From Neoarius graeffei (taxonomy: Eukaryota; Chordata; Actinopteri; Siluriformes; Ariidae): DNA of 64,000 nucleotides. Positions 12,001 through 22,519 of this stretch are shown piece after piece (the stretch's first letter is position 1; each line of letters starts with the position of its first letter). The position numbers and the translations under genes were made by a program. The notes below the pieces were generated by a model. That model made no database searches. It was not told where the DNA came from and saw nothing but the letters and a program-made list of their open reading frames with translations. The stretch lies in assembly GCF_027579695.1 (NCBI RefSeq), contig NC_083583.1:21685099-21749098 (forward strand). Reading direction: 5' to 3'.

Positions 12001-12769
12001 ACCCTGGGTTGATTTCAGAAAACCCAAAGAAAATTAAAACTTGTGCACCAAATTCTTTTTTTTTAAAGATCTATGCTGTACATTCTGCCACAGAAAAAGA
12101 ACAGTTCAAAGAAATTACTGAAAGCCCAAATATTGCCATGACATTCACGTCCAAGATGACATTCATGTCACTGTATGTAAACTTCTGACCACAACTGTAG
12201 ATGCAACAATATCCTATCCATGTCAAAAATCTGATTTGGTAGGGAATGTAAATGTTTTCCCTGCTCCCCATACATTTGACTCAAGTAATCAGCTAAGTAA
12301 CAGCCCTTCCTGAGTTTCAGTGGGCAGTAGAGCAGGAGAACATGAACACCACCGTATGCTAGAGAGGGGAGAATCCAGCACAGGACCAGGGGTGGGAACT
12401 TACAGACTAATATAAAATGTGCATACAGTGGTGCTTGAAAGTTTGTGAACCCTTTAGAATTTTCTATATTTCTGCATAAATATGATCTAAAACATCATCA
12501 GATTTTCAGACAAGTCCTAAACGTAAAGAGAACCCAGTTAAACAAATGAGACAAAAATATTAAACTAGGTCATTTATTTATTGAGGAAAATGATCCAATA
12601 TTACATATCTGTGAACCTCTAGGATTAGCAGTTAATTTGAAGGTGAAATTAGAGTCAGGTGTTTGTCATCCCATTGATTGAAATCAGGTGTGAGTGGGCA
12701 CCCTGTTTTATTCAAAGAACAGGGATCTATCAAAGTCTGATTTTCACAACACGTGTGTGGAAGCGTATC

Positions 12770-14490
12770 ATGACACAAACAAAGGAGATTTCTGAGGACC
12801 TCAGAAAAAGCGTTGTGGATGCTCATCAGGCTGGAAAAGGTTACAAAACCATCTCTAAAGAGTTTGGACTCCACCAATCCACAGTCAGACAGACTGTGTA
12901 CAAATGGAGGAAATTCAAGACCATTGTTACCCTCCCCAGGAGTGGTCGACCAACAAAGATCACTCCAAGAGCAAGGCGTGCAATAGTCAGCAAGGTCACA
13001 AAGGACCCCAGGGTAACTTCTAAGGTGGGGTTTACATTAGACCGTATCAGCGGATCATCAGATTAACGTTTTTAAAACGATTAGTGTGCACACAGCAACA
13101 CCAATACACGATTTGCGTGCACACAGCAACACCAATACACGGATACGCTCGGCTCCGCAGGCATCCTGTGCTCCAAATCACTCCGCCCTGAACAGCGAGT
13201 GCCCTCTGGAGGGTGCGCACTCCGGCCCTGCGCAGCTCACAGAGCGCGCGAGTGGAGCGCACGAGCTGTGATTCGGGACTGAGCCGCTGTGTGTGTGATC
13301 CCAGCGCATATCACTTACCACTTGCAAGTGGAAGGATGGCAAGCCTAAAGACAATCATAACTACACAATGGGCAGTATTTGCATCAGTATTTGCAGTATT
13401 TTCATACTTTTATACTCTTTAATGAAAGGTGATACAAGGCGGAAGTCCGCGCCATTTTTCAGCAGTCGCATCACATGACCAACGCCAGCGAATCAGGAAG
13501 GTGGATGTCACAGTGACGTTGTCCAATGACGACGCCAGCTAGAGCTCAGCACAGCGTATCCGCGTATTCTCAATGTTTACACAGCACCGGAGCTGACACG
13601 ATCTGGATTGAATACGTGGACGCTGGCGGATTCCCGTTTCCCGGCGTTTCCAGGCGGTTTAATGTAAACTGACAGTGCATCCGCGAAGAAAACGAGACAG
13701 ATACGGTCTAATGTAAACTTGGCCTAAGCAACTGAAGGCCTCTCTCACACTGGCTAATGTTAATGAGTCCACCATCAGGAGAACACTGAACAACAATGGT
13801 GTGCATGGCAGGATTGCAAGGAGAAAGCCACTGCTATCCAAAAAGAACATTGCTGCTCGTCTGCAGTCTGCTAAAGATCATGTGGACAAGCCAGAAGGCT
13901 ATTGGAAAAATGTTTTGTGGACGGATGAGACCAAAATAGAACTTTTTGGTTTAAATGAGAAGCGTTATGTTTGGAGAAAGGAAAACACTGCATTCCAGCA
14001 TAAGAACTTTATCCCATCTGTGAAACATGGTGGTGGTAGTATCATGGTTTGGGCCTGTTTTGCTGCATCTGGGCCAGGACAGCTTGCCATCATTGATGAA
14101 ACAATGAATTCTGAATTATACCAGCAAATTCTAAAGGAAAATGTCAGGACATCTGTCCATGCAATGAATCTCACGAGAAGGTGGGTCATGCAGCAAGACA
14201 ACGACCCTAAGCACACAAGTCGTTCTACCAAAGAATGGTTAAAGAAGAAGAAAGTGAATGTTTTGGAATGGCCAAGTCAAAGTCCTGACCTTAATCCAAT
14301 CGAAATGTTGTGGAAGGACCTGAAGCGAGCAGTTCATGTGAGGAAACCCACCAACATCCCAGAGTTGAAGCTGTTCTGTACGGAGGAACGGGCTAAAATT
14401 CCTCCAAGCCGGTGTGCAGGACTGATCAACAGTTACCGCAAACGTTTAGTTGCAGTTATTGCTGCACAAGGGGGTCACACCAGATACTGA
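12770..14490 (+). pseudogene. Tc1-like transposase gene interrupted by a MITE
   Basis: The ATG at 12770 starts MTQTKEISEDLRKS, an N-terminal paired-like helix-turn-helix domain with GKGYKTISKEFGLHQSTV, then a second HTH and GRPTKITPRAR. The reading frame stops inside the MITE at 13024-13724. Leaving out the MITE and one TAA gives 1017 nt in one frame (338 aa), with the catalytic triad in VLWTDETKIE, QQDNDPKHTS and SPDLNPIEMLW and the stop at 14490. A 6-nt in-frame deletion (VH missing before ESTI) is the only other change noticed against the paralogue. It is broken as it stands. Confidence 0.88.
13024..13724 (+). mobile_element. Harbinger-type MITE, GGTGGGGTTTACATTAG family copy 1
   Basis: Ends GGTGGGGTTTACATTAGACC and the complement of GGCCAAGTTTACATTAGACC, flanked by TAA on both sides (13021-13023, 13725-13727). 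The paralogous Tc1-like copies at 17330 and 57350 show the uninterrupted site. It has a GC-rich middle and a 28-codon frame at 13336-13422 starting MASLKTIITTQWAVF with a hydrophobic remainder. Two near-copies of an ACAGCAACACCAATACACG unit sit near the left end. Confidence 0.9.
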
Positions 14491-14676
14491 AAGCAAAGGT
14501 TCACATATTTTTGCCACTCACAGATATGTAATATTGGATCATTTTCCTCAATAAATAAATGACCAAGTATAATATTTTTGTCTCATTTGTTTAACTGGGT
14601 TCTCTTCTGTGTGGTCATATTTATGCAGAAATATAGAAAATTCTAAAGGGTTCACAAACTTTCAAGCACCACTGTA

Positions 14677-14998
14677 ATACCACAGACGTAAGCCAATGTA
14701 CAGGACTACTGAAAGTGTTGCTTATAATAACATTTCCTTTGTTCCTGTGTCAATTTAACAGGTATTAACGGAGCAAGTCCAGTTAGATCGCTTGTAAATA
14801 AAATCTTATTTCGCCTGCCATCCATCACTAAACCTGTCCTTTTCTCTGGCATGATGAAACAGCCAGTCTTCAGATGGGAAATATTTCTACAGCACTTACT
14901 GTAATTACGACTTGAAGGAAGATTCGTGTGCAACTTTTTTTCCTCAGTAAATTGTATTTACGACAATTGAAGGCAATATAAATTTACAAAAATCTTAC
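14677..14998. other. unassigned ccp110 intron 2 sequence
   Basis: Between the Tc1-like element and the ccp110 start exon. No feature recognised except the donor at 14998. Confidence 0.4.
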
Positions 14999-15133
14999 CA
15001 GCGGTGGCAGAATGGGCAAGCCGTAGAATCTTATCGTCGATGACGGATGGCTTTTTTCTGGTTCAGACTTTTCAGGGACGTTTCTCCAGATGCTGCTGGC
15101 TTGTCTCTGGATAAATTCCTCATAGTTTTCCAT
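14999..15133 (-). CDS. ccp110: ccp110 first coding exon (CP110 residues 1-45)
   Basis: CP110 caps the distal end of centrioles, controls centriole length and blocks premature cilium formation. The exon opens with an ATG at 15133 and encodes MENYEEFIQRQASSIW and, near its end, IRFYGLPILPPL, matching the conserved CP110 N-terminus (an ENYEEF-like start followed by the IRFxGxxILxPLL motif). It is preceded by a TTTTCAG acceptor (exon begins at 15162, leaving about 29 nt of 5'UTR) and ends at 14999 before a GTAAGA donor, in phase 0. It joins in frame to the exon at 4883 across a 10-kb repeat-filled intron. The ORF is too short to be seen without splicing. Gene identity rests on residues recalled for the family, not on a search. 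Confidence 0.88.
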
Positions 15134-15639
15134 TGTATAGCCTGCCTTAATATACTCCTTACCTGAAAATTATAATAATTTGCTTCAATGTTTTTTAAAT
15201 AAACACCTCAGAACCAACGTTATTCAGCATCGTTTAAAAAAAAGCGACGAATTTTTAGCAGTACTGGTGATCTTATTTTGCTAGCAAGCGCTTTTGGCTC
15301 TGTAACTTGAACAAGACCATAACATTATTTCACACTTAAACTGGTCAAAGCTTTGAGAAATAGAAAAGAGTCGAAATTTTCCTTTATACAGAGATACCGA
15401 GAGCCCGCGATTAGCAAGTAGCTAACAAACGGCAAGCTAATTTTTCCCAGCAATTAGATACAAGAAGCGAACAGCAAACTGTAGCTCAGACTAACCCAAT
15501 TCACTTCTTCTGTTGTGCTGTGTTAAAACGCTTATACGTTTTTCAAACTTATAAATAAAAATACATTATGCAAACAGAATAAACATTTATTTTTAGCTAA
15601 GCTGCCGTTATGTACCGAGTCCAATGTTTACGTTTTAGC

Positions 15640-15850
15640 CGTTTCCTAGTGAAAAGTATGTTTCCTGTCTGTCTTGACAAACCCCGCCTCCTGATCTATG
15701 ATTGGCTATTAGGCTCCCGCCTCCTGCAAGGGAGAGAAAACTGTCCAATCAGCAAACTGCGCGAGAGTATGAAATCTCGTCACAGCGCGAGAGGTGAGGC
15801 TTCAACTGTCACCCTCTTTTGGTCTGGCAGGAAGTGCGGATAAGTAGAGA
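15640..15850 (-). promoter_or_regulatory. ccp110: probable ccp110 promoter region
   Basis: About 500 bp upstream of the ccp110 start exon the base composition becomes GC-rich. There are two GC-box-like CCCGCCTCC sites (about 15682-15692 and 15715-15724), an ATTGG at 15701-15705 and a CCAAT at 15745-15749. These are typical of TATA-less housekeeping or cell-cycle promoters. A non-coding exon 1 should lie between here and the acceptor at 15164-15163, but no donor is clear enough to call. The patch could equally drive a divergent transcript on the plus strand. Confidence 0.45.
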
Positions 15851-16333
15851 AAGACTGAGGTTATTTACAAAGTAGAGAATTAGTGTCCGTTTAAAACTGC
15901 GACATGAACCATGTATTTATAAGCTTATTGTTTTTCTCATTTTTACCAAATTAATACCAGTAAAATAATTACATTCCCGAGGATTCCGTTACATGTTTTG
16001 CCGCGCGCTCATTCGTGTGATAAGCTGCTGTAGTTCCGTCACAGCGCCATCTAGAGACGTGGAAGAGCTCAGAGTTGCTCAGGAGAACAAAAGACTGGAA
16101 GAGTCTCAAAGTGGATACTGCTTAATGCACGCTTCTGAAAGTTTGCATACATAGTATCCACCCAGAGAGAGAAAGAGATTGATTGATTGATCCCAAGCTG
16201 GGAAATTATATTACAACAGCAAGTTATCAGACATGCAAAAAAAAAACCACTATACAACATAAAGTAGAATTAAAATATATCCCAGAACAAATCAACTATA
16301 CAATATAAAGATAAAAATGTAACAATAGATAGA
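15851..16333. other. unassigned intergenic sequence
   Basis: No exon or repeat recognised apart from short GATT and GATA runs. Confidence 0.35.
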
Positions 16334-16335
16334 TA

Positions 16336-17866
16336 CAGTGGTGCTTGAAAGTTTGTGAACCCTGTAGAATTTTCTATATTTCTGCATAAATATGACCTAA
16401 AACATCATCAGATTTTCACACAAGTCCTAAAAGTAGATAAAGAGAACCCAGTTAAACAAATGAGACAAAAATATTATACTTGGTCATTTATTTATTGAGG
16501 AAAATGATCCAATATTACATATCTGTGAGTGGCAAAAATATGTGAACCTTTGCTTTCAGTATCTGGTGTGCCTCCCTCGTGCAGCAATAACTGCAACTAA
16601 ACGTTTGCGGTAACTGTTGATCAGTCCTGCACACCGGCTTGGAGGAATTTTAGCCCGTTCCTCCGTACAGAACAGCTTCAACTCTGGGATGTTGGTGGGT
16701 TTCCTCATATGAACTGCTCGCTTCAGGTCCTTCCACAACATTTCGATTGGATTAAGGTCAGGACTTTGACTTGGCCATTCCAAAACATTAACTTTCTTCT
16801 TCTTTAACCATTCTTTGGTAGAACAACTTGTGTGCTTAGGGTCGTTGTCTTGCTGAATGACCCACTTTCTCGTGAGATTCAGTTCATGGACAGATGTCCT
16901 GACATTTTCCTTTGGAATTTGCTGGTATAATTCAGAATTCATTGTTCCATCAATGATGGCAAGCCGTCCTGGCCCAGATGCAGCAAAACAGGCCCAAACC
17001 ATGATACTACCACCACCATGTTTCACAGATGGGATGAGGTTCTTATGCTGGAATACAGTGTTTTCCTTTTTCCAAACATAACGCTTCTCATTTAAACCAA
17101 AAAGTTCTATTTTGGTCTCATCCGTCCACAAAAGATTTTTCTAGTACTCTTCTGGCTTATCCACATGATCTTTAGCAGACTGCAGACAAGCAGCAATGTT
17201 CTTTTTGGAGAGCAGTGGCTTTCTTCTTGCAACCCTGCCATGCACACCATTGTTGTTCAGTGTTCTCTCGATGGTGGACTCATGAACATTAACATTAGCC
17301 AGGGTGAGAGAGGCCTTCAGTTGCTTAGAAGTTACCCTGGGGTCCTTTGTGACCTCGGTGACTATTGCACGCCTTGCTCTTGGAGTGATCTTTGTTGGTC
17401 GACCACTCCTGGGGAGGGTCTTGAATTTCCTCCATTTGTACACAATCTGTCTGACTGTGGATTGGTGGAGTCCAAACTCTTTAGAGATGGTTTTGTAACC
17501 TTTTCCAGCCTGATGAGCATCCACAATGCTTTTTCTGAGGTCCTCAGAAATCTCCTTTGTTCGTGCCATGATACACTTCCACAAACATGTGTTGCAAAGA
17601 TCAGACTTTGAGAGATCCCTGTTCTTTGAATAAAACAGGGTGCCCACTCACACCTGATTGTCATCCCATTGATTAAAAACACCTGACTCTAATTTCACCT
17701 TCAAATTAGCTGCTAATCCTAGAGGTTCATATACTTTTGCCACTCATAGATATGAAATATTGGATCATTTTCCTCAATAAATAAATAACCAAGTATAATA
17801 TCTTTGTCATATTTATGCGGAAATATAGAAAATTCTAAAGGGTTCACAAACTTTCAAGCACCACTG
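16336..17866 (-). mobile_element. nearly intact Tc1-like transposon (CAGTGGTGCTTGAAAG family)
   Basis: 1531 bp with matching ends, TA at 16334-16335 and 17867-17868, inserted at the edge of a (GATA)n microsatellite. The inverted ends are longer than 100 bp with few mismatches. It encodes one nearly complete transposase on the minus strand. Confidence 0.93.
16556..17569 (-). pseudogene. Tc1-like transposase with a single nonsense codon
   Basis: The ATG at 17569 starts MARTKEISEDLRKS. One frame runs 1014 nt to the stop at 16556, broken only by TAG at 17143-17141, where paralogues have the Trp of EGYWKN. Both HTH motifs, GRPTKITPRAR, and the three catalytic blocks (LLWTDETKIE, QQDNDPKHTS, SPDLNPIEMLW) are present. 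It lacks the IVT tripeptide found in paralogues before LPRSGRP. Truncation removes the whole catalytic domain, so no active protein is expected without readthrough. Confidence 0.9.

Positions 17867-17927
<61 letters not shown>
17867..17927 (+). repeat. (GATA)n microsatellite
   Basis: About 15 perfect tetranucleotide units directly abutting the Tc1-like element. A shorter GATA run also precedes the element. Confidence 0.97.
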
Positions 17928-19200
17928 TCTATCCATCCTTCCCTCTTTGCTTACATCCATTGTTATGGTCAAGAAAAAAAGATTAATGGCAATTGTTTAA
18001 AATTGACAGGAGAACAAAGCACCAGGAACTTGTTTGTTTGTTTGGTTGGTTGGTTGGTTTGTTTGTTTGTAATTGGCAAGACACGTACAAAATTACTGTG
18101 CACTGAGCACGCACTGAGTTGCATCACTAAGCAATAGTGAAGATATTAGCAGCTGAGGAAACATCAGTGCAATACTGCAGCTCCAGCAGTGCTGTGACTC
18201 ATTATAAAGTCTTATTGCTGTGAGCAGGAATAACCTGGCATGGTTTTCCTGAGTGCAGTGCAGGTGTGAAAGGGTTATGCTGCATCAGATGGAAGTTCAT
18301 TAGAGCTAAATATTTCTAAATATGTATTAAATGCTGGTTATGTTGTAGTATCAGATGTATTAAGTAGAGCCATGAGCTTTTGAACTCCTGAACTTTCCAC
18401 CCACAGAATCTAAATCAATCACTCAACCACCTCTCGAAGATAACCAAATGTTTTTAAGTGGCTGACCTTTAAATTAGTAAACGAGCAACTTTTGGAATGA
18501 ACCGACATAATTTTGAATTCATTCAGGACAAGAGACCAGTCAATTCAGATTAAAGATAATAATTCAATAATAACTATAACAGTAGTTATAAACAGTAACA
18601 AACAGTAGCCTATTGATATCCACTTTCTTATAATTTAAAAGATCTCAGACAAAGGCATTAAGGTTGCCATTATTTCAGACACTTTTAAGTGTATACATAC
18701 AGTAGAGAAAGTGATAACATCATGACTTCACAGTGTTATCAGTCTTCTGGCTGCAGCAAATAATAAAAAAAGCAGTCCCTATGAATAAATAGAGAGAGAC
18801 AGGAAAGTCATTTGAACCTCGGCAAGCACATTTCCTTATGATGGTTGACAGCCCCAGGAAGGACAGACACGAGATTTGTCATTTTCCGGTCATCAGACTT
18901 GATCAGCTGTCCGTGCTGTTGACAGTAGCGGGTACGCGCTCTCTTGAACGCGCCAAAACACCTGCGCGCCCACGTGAAGCGGCGTGGCGCGTTCACGCGG
19001 ATCCGTCATGACCGTAATGTTTTTAACTGATGTCTGGCCAAAAATATGTCCGCCGAGAGGTTGTTCCAACTGGGTCACTCTCTGCTGCGACATTCATTTC
19101 CAAAGCTCCTCGGAAAAATAAAATGAAATTAAAATGTAAAAAAAAAAAATCTAACAAGCAGCCTGTAGAGGAGATTTAGACAAATTTGGTCATACATTAC
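17928..19200. other. intergenic sequence with a GC-rich patch at 18890-19090
   Basis: Mostly AT-rich with a GTTT/GGTT run near 18034-18070. At 18893-19093 the minus strand is open for 66 codons (MSQQRVTQLEQPLGGHIFG onward, stop after ARTADQV) in CpG-rich sequence that resembles no repeat here. I do not recognise the peptide. It could be a first exon, a UTR or chance. Confidence 0.25.
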
Positions 19201-19202
19201 AC

Positions 19203-19205
<3 letters not shown>

Positions 19206-19249
<44 letters not shown>
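19206..19249 (+). repeat. (TA)n microsatellite
   Basis: About 22 dinucleotide units that served as landing site for the SINE at 19250. A second TA run follows that SINE. Confidence 0.95.
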
Positions 19250-19252
<3 letters not shown>

Positions 19253-19462
19253 GGTGTAGTGGTTAGCAAGAAGGTCTGGGTTCGAACCCAGCGGCCAGCG
19301 AGGGCCTTTCTGTGTGGAGTTTGCATGTTGTCCGCGTGGGTTTCCTCTGGGTGTACCGGTTTCCCCCACAGTCCAAAGATTGTGATAGGCAGCTGGGATA
19401 GGCTCCGGCTTGCCTGTGACCCTGTAGGACAGGATAAGCAGCTACAGATGATGGATGGATAT
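19250..19462 (+). mobile_element. tRNA-derived SINE, internally shortened
   Basis: A box GGTGGTGTAGTGGTTAG and B box GGGTTCGAACCC are present. Fourteen or so bases between them and the middle of the body are missing compared with full copies. It ends in GATGGATGGAT. Confidence 0.75.
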
Positions 19463-19473
19463 ATATATATATA

Positions 19474-21077
19474 CAAGCCTGATTCCAAAAAAGTTGGGAC
19501 AAAGTACAAATTGTAAATAAAAACGGAATGCAATAATTTACAAAGCTCAAAAACTGATATTGCATTCACAATAGAACATAGACAACATATCAAATGTCGA
19601 AAGTGAGACATTTTGAAATTTCATGCCAAATATTGGCTCATTTGAAATTTCATGACAGCAACACATCTCAAAAAAGTTGGGACAGGGGCAATAAGAGGCT
19701 GGAACAGTTAAAGATACAAAAAAAGGAACAGCTAGAGGACCAAATTGCAACTCATTAGGTCAATTGGCAATAGGTCATTAACATGACTGGGTATAAAAAG
19801 AGCATCTTGGAGTGGCAGTGGCTCGCAGAAATAAAGATGGGAAGAGGATCACCAATCCCCCTAATTCTGCACCGATAAATAGTGGAGCAATATCAGAAAG
19901 GAGTTCGACAGTGTAAAATTGCAAAGAGTTTGAACATATCATCATCTACAGTGCATAATATCATCAAAAGATTCAGAGAATCTGGAAGAATCTCTGTGCG
20001 TAAGGGTCAAGGCCGGAAAACCATACTGGGTGCCCGTGATCTTCGGGCCCTTAGACGGCACTGCATCACATACAGGCATGCTTCTGTATTGGAAATCACA
20101 AAATGGGCTCAGGAATATTTCCAGACAACATTATCTGTGAACACAATTCACCGTGCCATCAGCCATTGCCAGCTAAAACTCTCTAGTTCAAAGAAGAAGC
20201 CGTATCTAAACATGATCCAGAAGCGCAGACATCTTCTCTGGGCCAAGGCTCATTTAAAATGGACTGTGGCAAAGTGGAAAACTGTTCTGTGGTCAGATGA
20301 ATCAAAAATTGAAGTTCTTTATGGAAATCAGAGACGCCGTGTCATTCGGACTAAAGAGGAGAAGGACGACCCAAGTTGTTATCAGCGCTCAGTTCAGAAG
20401 CCTGCATCTCTGATGGTATGGGGTTGCATTAGTGCGTGTGGCATGGGCAGCTTACACATCTGGAAAGACACCATCAATGCTGAAAGGTATATCCAGGTTC
20501 TAGAGCAACATATGCTCCCATCCAGACGACGTCTCTTTCAGGGCAGGCCTTGCATTTTCCAACATGACAATGCCAAACCACATACTGCATCAATTACAGC
20601 ATCATGGCTGCATAGAAGAAGGGTCCGGGTACTGAACTGGCCAGCCTGCAGTCCAGATCTTTCACCCATAGAAAACATTTGGCGCATCATAAAACGGAAG
20701 ATACGACAAAAAAGACCTAGGACAGTTGAGCAACTAGAATCCTACATTAGACAAGAATGGGTTAACATTCTTATCCCTAAACTTGAGCAACTTGTCTCCT
20801 CAGTCCCCAGATGTTTACAGACTGTTGTAAAGAGAAAAGGGGATGTCTCACAGTGGTAAACATGGCCTTGTCCCAACTTTTTTGAGGTGTGGTGTTGTCA
20901 TGAAATTTAAAATCATCTAATTTTTCTCTTTAAATGATACATTTTCTCAGTTTAAACATTTGATATGTTCTATGTTCTATTCTGAATAAAATATGGAATT
21001 TTGAAACTTCCACATCATTGCATTCCGTTTTTATTTACAATTTGTACTTTGTCCCAACTTTTTTGGAATCGGGGTTG
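19474..21077 (+). mobile_element. nearly intact Tc1-like transposon (GATTCCAAAAAAGTTGGGAC family)
   Basis: The ends CAAGCCTGATTCCAAAAAAG and the complement of CAACCCCGATTCCAAAAAAG are flanked by TA (19472-19473, 21078-21079). Length is 1604 bp. About 55 bp of matching inverted repeat includes TTTTTATTTACAATTTGTAC. A decayed relative lies at 60663-62224. Confidence 0.93.
19837..20859 (+). pseudogene. Tc1-like transposase with one early nonsense codon
   Basis: The expected ATG (19837, MGRGSPIPLILHR) is followed by TAA at 19876-19878, where the family normally has Gln. After that the frame is open for 327 codons to the stop at 20859, for a family-typical total of 340 residues. Visible are an N-terminal HTH ([19 protein letters not shown]), a GRK-type linker, and the DDE blocks [22 protein letters not shown] and [17 protein letters not shown]. 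The nearest in-frame start after the stop is a GTG at 19882, so a slightly shortened protein is conceivable but unproven. Confidence 0.9.
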
Positions 21078-21110
21078 TAAATAGACAGAGAGAGAGAGAT
21101 GGATGGATGT

Positions 21111-22001
21111 TATGGCAATGGGCTTTCAATGATTTCTTTGAACTGTTCTTTTTATGTATTGTACAACATACATGATAACAATAAAGAATTTGGTGCAAAA
21201 GTTTTCATTCATTTTGGGTTTTCTGAAATCAACACATGGACTGCAGCTGGTAGCTTATTCTTCCCAACATAAAAAGGGATATTTTGACAGCAATCATTGG
21301 ATTGACCAACACATAGTATATTGGGGAAGTCTAAGGAGCTCAGTGAAGATCTGAGAAACAGGATCATAGTTTTACACAATCCAGGAATGTCTCCTGAAGT
21401 GATTTCTAAATGACTGCAGAGTCCAAGATCATCAGTTCAAACAACTGTATCTAAATACAAGTTATTGAGAGGTGTAGCCATTTTGTTGAAAGAGGCCCCA
21501 AACTGTCACCTTCAGCTGAGAGTAAACTGGATTGGATGTTCAGGAACAACCCCGAAACCACCAAGGCGCAGGCCTGCCATGAACGGGAAGCTGCCGGAAT
21601 GCTGTCTACACTCAAGTGAGTTTTGCATCACCACAGACCTTGAGGCTGCTATCCAAGAAAGAAGCCCTTTCTCCAAAATTGACACCTTCAGGCTCAACTA
21701 ATGTTTACAGCTGACCACATGGACAAAGAAAAAGCCTTCTGGTGAAACTTACTAAGGGAAAGTTAAGCAAATATCAGGTGTGCCTTATGTATATTTTTGA
21801 CCATGTATTGATTTCAGAAAACCCAATATAAATTAAAATAATTGCCCACCAAATTTTTGCTTTTTAAAAAAAAAAAAAATTATTACCAATAAAGATGCAT
21901 GTATGTTGTACAATCATTCTGTCACAGAAAAAGAACAGTTCAGAGAAATCACCGAAAGTCTGTGATATTCATGTCTGTGTATGTAAACTTCTGACTGCAG
22001 C
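21111..22001 (+). mobile_element. 5'-truncated, decayed Tc1-like relic
   Basis: Matches the internal and right part of the element at 9882-12197 (AACTGTTCTTTTT, ACTGCAGCTGGTAGCTT, GATTGACCAACACA, ACCACATGGACAAAGAAAAA) and ends near TATGTAAACTTCTGACTGCA. No usable coding remains. Confidence 0.75.
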
Positions 22002-22009
22002 TACACATA

Positions 22010-22493
22010 CACACCAAAATTTTGGACACACCTACCGCAATGATTTTTCTTTATTTTTATTCAATCCAGACACTTCATATCTTAATGATGGATGTAGTTT
22101 CTCTTTAATTATTTGAGCAGCTCTTGACATAATATGGATTACTACAGTTGTGGAATAGGACTATTTACTGTATTTTTATTATTTACTATTTGATCTCAAA
22201 CGCATTAAGGCGGCAAGAAATTGCACTAATTAACTTTTGACGAGACACCTGTTAATTGAAAAGCATTCCAGGTGACTACCTCGTGAAGCTGGTTAAGAAT
22301 GCCAATAGTGTGTAAAGCATCACGGTAAACGGTGGCTAGTTTGAAGAATCTAAAATATGAAACCCATTTTGTTTAGCACATAATTCCATTTTATTTCTTT
22401 CAGATGTTATTGCAGAGTTTTAATGTCTTCAGTAGACGAAATACAGAAAAACCTATGAATGAGTAAGGGTATACAAACTTTTGACTGGTACCG
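22010..22493 (-). mobile_element. Tc1-type MITE, complete copy
   Basis: The ends CACACCAAAATTTTGGACAC and the complement of CGGTACCAGTCAAAAGTTTG are flanked by TA (22008-22009, 22494-22495). It is a deletion derivative of a common fish Tc1-like element. It gives the uninterrupted reference for the split copy at 56501-63205. Confidence 0.85.
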
Positions 22494-22519
22494 TATATGG
22501 ATACATTATGTATACGTAG

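Larger units (their letters stand above)
9882..12197 (+). mobile_element. degenerate Tc1-like transposon containing a Harbinger-type insertion
   Basis: Left end CAGTTGTGGTCAAAAGTTTA with TA at 9880-9881, right end the complement with TA at 12198-12199. Without copy B (9950-10631 plus TAT) it is about 1.63 kb, full Tc1 size. A (TA)n microsatellite occupies about 11949-11994. A second, 5'-truncated relative lies at 21111-22001. Confidence 0.85.
12426..14674 (+). mobile_element. Tc1-like transposon (CAGTGGTGCTTGAAAG family) split by a MITE
   Basis: Terminal repeats CAGTGGTGCTTGAAAGTTTG at both ends, TA at 12424-12425 and 14675-14676. Net length without the 701-bp MITE and its TAA duplication is 1545 bp. 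Long inverted ends extend well past 70 bp (AATTTTCTATATTTCTGCAT is also mirrored). Paralogues are at 16336-17866 and 56737-58339. Confidence 0.93.
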
